Source: Neurospora tetraspora (Eukaryota; Ascomycota; Sordariomycetes; Sordariales; Sordariaceae). From it: 64,000 nt of DNA. The position numbers and the translations under genes are program-made. The notes beneath the pieces were generated by a model that was not told where the DNA came from, did not search any database, and worked only from the letters and a program-made list of their open reading frames with translations. Where the stretch lies: the NCBI RefSeq assembly GCF_033439725.1, contig NW_026944384.1, positions 2,542,001 through 2,606,000 on the forward strand, in the 5' to 3' direction. Positions 59,400-64,000 of the stretch are shown here, one piece after another (the stretch's first letter is position 1; the number at the start of each line of letters is the position of its first letter).

Positions 59400-60228
59400 G
59401 CGGTTATCATGGCTTTTGTGGTATCCACTACAAGGGGGACCACCGTCTCCCGTTCTATCGAGCACTAATGTACCTGCGCCTCGATTGTTTTCGACATGTT
59501 TACGTGAAGACGAACTAGGCGACTTACATACCTTGAAGACGATGTTCATGGATATGCTGCGGGTTGGTAGATTGGCGTGGTCATCAATCGAGGCTTGTTA
59601 GAAGGGGCGGCTCCTCATGTTTTTATACACATGCCCTGGTTTCCCCCATCTTCCCAAACCCTTTCTGCATACCCTGAGTCGCGCAGGGAGGCCCAGGAGA
59701 TGGGGATGAAAAGTTACAGATATTTGGAAGACTTCGAGCGGCAACTGACACTTTACCACCCCTTTTCACCCTTAACTTTTACCCATCACGCCAATTTTTT
59801 TTCTATCCGTCTTAGCTACGATGTAATTCTGCTAGCAGTCTCCCTTTCAATGATACCAAATAATGAGAAAGGCTGCCACTTTTGACTACAAGCTTTAACA
59901 TTATGACTGTAGTGATTCTGATTGAGAGTCGATAACATTCATGAAGGTGACGGACCGAAAAGGGTAGTATACACGAACGCGTTACAACGGTGAGTTGCTA
60001 TTTCCATATCATGCCCAGCTAACGATATTGCGTAAAAAACACGAGTGTTTGCTCCGTACACCAAGCCCAACTTTGCACACACGCGGAACAACCCAGATCC
60101 ATTACACCAGGTCACTGTGATGCCCTTCCTTTGCTCTTCTGAACTGAACCATGCAGCCAACAACCAATGGGTATTATTCCTTTCTCCTCCCTTTCCGCCC
60201 ATGTCACTTCCACTTAGTTGGATGTCCT
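59400..60228. other. Convergent intergenic spacer
   Basis: 3' UTRs of the septin gene (plus) and the mitochondrial kinase gene (minus). The open frame at 59577-59885 shows no domain. Confidence 0.5.
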
Positions 60229-61961
60229 CTAAACCGCATCCATCGTCGCCCGCGTCGTCAGCTGCTCGTTCTTATTCCCCAGCTTCGAGATCTGCAAAAA
60301 CGCATCCACCCCGTACCCTTCCAGACTGTGCAACGCCAGGCTACCAGCCCAGTACTCAGCATACACCCTACTCAAGGGTAACCCCATGCCCAGACGCAGG
60401 TTCGGCGGGCGGCTTGTCAGCGTCGCTAACGAGTTGCTGTAGCCCGGGTCACCGGGGAAGTTATTCCCGTTGTGGATGCCCTTGACCTGTTGTTGCTGTT
60501 GCTGTTGCTGCTGTTGTTGTTCCTGCTGCTTTTGTTGTATCTTGCCCACCGTTGTTCCAGCCTCCTCGCTAGAGGTACCCTCGACCTTAAGCTCCTGCAT
60601 CGTCGCCGCCATCTTGGGCACCTGTCCCAAGTTCGTCAGCAGCTGCTGGCTCGAGGGGCCCTTGCTGAAGGACCATAGGTAAGGTAAGACGTCCTGCTGG
60701 ATGCCGCCGCCTTGGTCCGAGATGCGGATGATGACGTGTTGTTGGCTTTCGCAGATTGTCACCTCGATTGCGGGCGGGGGGCCAATCTCGTCGGTCTTCC
60801 CTCCGGCTGCCGCTACCTTCTCCTTGTAACGCTGGTGTTTCTCCACCACGGCCTGCACCGAGTTACGGAGCAGCTCGCCGATGATGTACTCGAGGTGGCT
60901 GAGGATATAAGGGAAATTGGCCTCCAGGTGTCCGTCGATTTTGATTTCCGGGATTGCCACGTCGGGCCCGTAGGCGCGCTGGGCGATATCACGAATAGCC
61001 TGGCCGCACCGTTCGACGACCTCCTTGGCGACGCACTTCAAAAACACCTCGCCGATGAAATCCGTTTCCGAAAGCTTGGCGCCGGGGGAGAACCAGGGAG
61101 CGTGGAAGGTGTCGGTTAGAGCTAGGTGTTGCTCGGCGATGACGCGGCGCGAGATGCGAGACCGTAAAATCGTGTTCATGAACTTGTCTAGCTCCTTTGC
61201 GTCCATGAGCCCTGCGCTCTCCAAAATGCCCATGGCTAGCTTGGGGATCACGGTCAGGTGCGCTTTCAGGGTGGAGCGAATGGTGGCGCATAGGGCGTCG
61301 TTGTCTTCGAGCGTTTTGATCTCGGGAACCTTGCGGAAGGTGTCAAAGGCTGTGTAGTAGAGGTCGTAGACTTCGTTGAGGTGCGGGTTGGTGACTACTA
61401 CGTAGGGGAGGCGTTGCATGTCGCGGATACGGTGGGCGATTCTGTCGATTGTGGCATGGTTAGATATTGTAACTCCTCGAGAATGACTCTCGAGAACTTA
61501 CCTCGTCGGAAGCTCCGTTCGCACATAGTTGGCAGAGCTGATCAACCTCGACTCGGTCAGCGAGCGACCAAAGACCATCAGCTGGCGCAAACTGATCGGT
61601 CGAGCTTCCTTTGCGACCCATCTGTAAGTGAAGAGACGACATTGTAAGCTTGAGCTCCTGGTGGTGATTCCGAGGCAAGGCAGGAGTGCACATACTCATC
61701 CAGAACAGATACTGGGCGCCATTTCGGACTGGTTTGGCTGTGGGTAGATCGAGTCTGGAGGGTTGGAGATATCGTTCGTGTGCTTGGTGGTGCTGATAGT
61801 CTTGGTGTTACGACTGAAGCAGAGCTCTTGAAGCTCCGAGTCATCGCCCACTTGAGGAGGAGCTGTCCTCGGCTTCCCCTTCGCGCCGCCATGCCCAGGT
61901 CTCCCGCCGTGCTCATCAGCCGGACGGGCGTTTTGGCATTTTGCAGCAAGAAGCACGGCAT
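60229..61961 (-). CDS. Mitochondrial pyruvate/branched-chain 2-oxoacid dehydrogenase kinase
   Basis: Exons on minus 61961-61696, 61621-61502 and 61441-60229 give 532 residues. The joins SVLDE-WVAKEARPISLRQLMVF and YVRTELPTR-IAHRIRDMQRLP keep frame, the first with donor GTATGT. The N-terminus is Ser/Thr/Arg-rich without acidic residues over much of its length, as expected for a mitochondrial presequence. Family motifs: RSRISRRVIAEQHLAL with the conserved His, N-box IIGELLRNSVQAV (about 315), G1 DQGGG (371-375) and G2 LRLGMGLPLSRVYAEYWAGS (about 477-496). These GHKL-fold kinases phosphorylate the E1-alpha of pyruvate or branched-chain dehydrogenase and switch it off in the matrix. Which of the two is the substrate cannot be told from this sequence. 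A run of Gln interrupted by Glu and Lys (about residues 429-447) sits in the ATP lid, an unusual expansion. More 5' exons are possible. Confidence 0.92.
60475..60540 (-). repeat. CAG/CAA repeat encoding polyQ in the kinase ATP lid
   Basis: About 17 Gln codons, mostly CAA and CAG mixed, with interrupting Lys and Glu. It lies between the G1 and G2 motifs of the kinase. Confidence 0.85.
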
Positions 61962-63877
61962 ACCGTCAGTGCCATGCGAAAAAGAGTAATTTTGGGAAAA
62001 AGAGGAAAAAGGACTCGGAATTGGGGCTAGTGTAGAGGTCGTGGTTGTCAGGGTTGGGGAGCGATAATCGGAGCAAGATGCACCTCTAGGTACGCTAGCT
62101 CAAGGCCCTGGGCTGGGCCAGGGAATATGGGGGCCCCGCTGGTTATCACGAGCTTGGTTTAGTGTTTACATTAGGCGGGCGCGGGATGAGGGTCAGGGGC
62201 CTAGAGCCTTTTTAGGTTGCCGTGGATCATATGCTTGGTTTATGAACAGTGACCCGACATGTAGTCACGGAGCCACGACAGATATTGGCATCAAGCAAGT
62301 CAGGCCATTCCTATACGTGTCAGAATTGTGCCCTGAAGCTCGAGTTTCATCAGGGCAGGCACCTCGTTAATATGTAAGTATGTCCAAGTACCGGATGAAC
62401 GTCCTAGCACTGCATGAGGAATCAAAAGTAAACGTTCTGGCAAATAATCATTTGTTTGTCTGGAAAGCGCATACAAACAGACTGGAGCTTTGTTAGAGGT
62501 AGTTGTACCCTCCTATCACCAGGACAATATCCTCTGGGTCTCATTCAGTGTTGGTGGAATGTACAGTAAACACATCGCTGTGAGCTGGAGGAAGAGATCC
62601 GAGGCCACGAACGGACCAGCTAGTTAGGTTTCAACGGCAGAACGGGCTTCTCGGCTCCCACGTCATTAAGTTTGGAAGCCTTTGTGTCTGTCAAAGGCGG
62701 CGGATAGTGGTCATATCAGACGCTAACAATTTTGCTTGCTAGTTGACCCAGCTTGCGATAGACACTCAAGTCTTGGCTAACAAACATACTGATCTGATAC
62801 CAACATCCACATACCTCACCTGCGATGGGCGCGGGGTGATCCAGCCCGGACCAATCGTAACAATAATCCCATCGAATGTCGAACAGAGGGAGTTGCTTGT
62901 GACCCAAGGAGTTTGGGTTTGGCCACGATACCTTGGGAATTCAGTAACATGAAGTCAAGTAGAGGTACCGGTTGTGCCTGGTAGATTGTAAAGAGGAAGC
63001 GCTCTGCGGTCTTGCCAGGAGCTAACAATAATTCGAACTCCATGCCTAGAGGTACATTCCACATACATTGCTGCCATTCAACAACTCACAACGCGCGGCC
63101 CGGCAACCGCGGCGGGCGACGGGACCTATTGAAGAAGTCCGTTTCGACAAGACAAGAAAGAAAGAAACCGTGACTTCCTCACTGCCACTCCCGTCACTGC
63201 ACGACCTGCATCCACCAAAGAAAGGCCAAGACGGGACTCAGTCCACCACCACAGCCGGAGTCCACCACCACCACCTAGGTTCTACCTGCCTGTGCTGCTC
63301 CACCATATCGCCAACCTTTCTTTCCCTTTCTCATCCTCTTTGCTTTCCTAACCACGATCGATCCCCTCTCCGACCTGCCCAACGACCTGCGCTCTTACCT
63401 CTAGTCAGTCATTCGTTCGAGAGTAGAGGTATACTCCGACCGATCCAAACCTCCCCGAATACTCCACATCGCCTGCCGAAAGTCGCAGTACATACCAAGG
63501 CAAAAGAGAAGGAGCACACACCGGGCCACGCAGCTCACTGCTTGAAAGGAGCGAGGCTTAGCCCACGTTGCGTCGACAGTCGTCACTTCAAGACGCCCGT
63601 TGCCGGCGCGATCCGCAACTTCCTGCAACTCCGACCTAGGTCTGCAGCTACTGTAGTCCACTGGCATTATGGTGAGTGTCCTGATGCACCAGAAACACCA
63701 TTACCGAACGTCACCCGCGTACCTTTTGGTTCCCCTCCATCCTCCTCAACAGCTCAGGGAACAAGTCGACCTCAACATCTACCTTTCCCATGCACCCGGT
63801 CTTCCCGCGAGCCATTGCTTGTCTAGTTGTCTCATTCCTCTCTGTTGTTCGCCTCTACTTGCCCCTCGGTGTTCAAC
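61962..63877. other. Divergent intergenic region
   Basis: About 1.9 kb between the kinase (minus) and the partial gene at the edge (plus). Sequence from 63180 to 63380 is C/T-rich, like a fungal promoter/5' UTR. A donor-like GTGAGT follows an ATG at 63669, so an untranslated or very short first exon of the edge gene may begin there. No other gene is supported. Confidence 0.45.
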
Positions 63878-64000
63878 ATGGGCAACCTCACTAACCACGC
63901 TCTTCTGACTCCCTCCCGCTCGCCATCCCCGCGAACTGACTACCTTGCTAATCTGCCTATCCGCAATAAGGATGACCAAAACCCCCAAGCCCCCTCGCCC
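63878..64000 (+). CDS. Start of an unidentified gene, cut by the window edge
   Basis: From an ATG with A at -3 (CAACATGG) the frame is open for 41 codons to the edge: MGNLTNHALLTPSRSPSPRT, then DYLANLPIRNKDDQNPQAPS. Ser/Pro-rich and disordered; no family can be named. If the upstream ATG at 63669 is an exon end, this could be exon 2 of the same transcript. Confidence 0.4.
   Translation, partial: MGNLTNHALLTPSRSPSPRTDYLANLPIRNKDDQNPQAPSP

Noticed and set aside
52173-61961. Secondary-metabolite cluster around the questin oxidase-like gene
   Set aside because: Neighbours are a 5-phosphatase, Pwp2, a septin and a mitochondrial kinase; no polyketide synthase, transporter or pathway regulator is present.
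1-64000. CRISPR arrays, bacterial operons, plasmid or phage features
   Set aside because: The sequence is a eukaryotic chromosome with introns; no regularly spaced direct repeats were seen outside microsatellites.
1-64000. tRNA genes
   Set aside because: I looked for GGTTCGAATCC-type B boxes with matching acceptor stems on both strands and found none convincing; a covariance-model scan would settle it.

Overview
The window is nuclear DNA of a filamentous ascomycete, most likely Neurospora or a close Sordariales relative. Four things point there. The genes have short introns (about 50-155 bp) with GTRNGT donors and CTRAC-like branch points. Proteins carry long Gln/Asn/Pro/Ser runs. A lone 5S rRNA gene of the dispersed Neurospora type is present. 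The 25-kb A/T-dominated block in the middle is packed with degraded transposons whose codon changes match repeat-induced point mutation (RIP).

Left arm (1-20.6 kb): C-terminus of a cation-chloride cotransporter (Vhc1 type); a large low-complexity protein of unknown function; PP2A B56 regulatory subunit (minus strand, 5 exons); TFIIIC tau95/Sfc1 subunit; a 5S rRNA gene (minus); a CID/RS/RGG nuclear protein of CHERP type (minus); a small mitochondrial-type protein resembling DUF4748 with tiny exons (minus); and a small Lys-rich hypothetical protein. The rest is intergenic.

Middle (20.6-46.8 kb): a layered transposon nest. The outermost layer is a pair of imperfect inverted repeats (20598-20627 / 46814-46843). 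Inside it lies a PIF/Harbinger-type DNA transposon (28-bp TIRs at 20912 and 46392, TAA target duplication). Its transposase gene is cut into three pieces by two Ty3/Gypsy chromoviral LTR elements of one family: Gypsy-1 on minus (21578-35735, ATATA duplication) and Gypsy-2 on plus (36531-44123, ATTAA duplication). A third Gypsy element of another family (Gypsy-3, 28589-35162, GTAGC duplication) sits inside Gypsy-1. All are RIP-mutated: zinc-knuckle Cys/His read as Tyr, catalytic Asp as Asn, Trp as stop. None can be functional.

Right arm (46.8-64 kb): a WD40-like/inositol polyphosphate 5-phosphatase protein; a questin oxidase-like protein; Pwp2/Utp1 of the U3 processome (minus); septin Cdc12; a mitochondrial pyruvate/branched-chain 2-oxoacid dehydrogenase kinase (minus) with a polyQ ATP lid; and the first codons of an unidentified gene at the edge. 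These are ordinary single-copy housekeeping genes, not a cluster. Exon structures were derived by joining splice consensus sites and checking that the summed exon lengths stay in frame.
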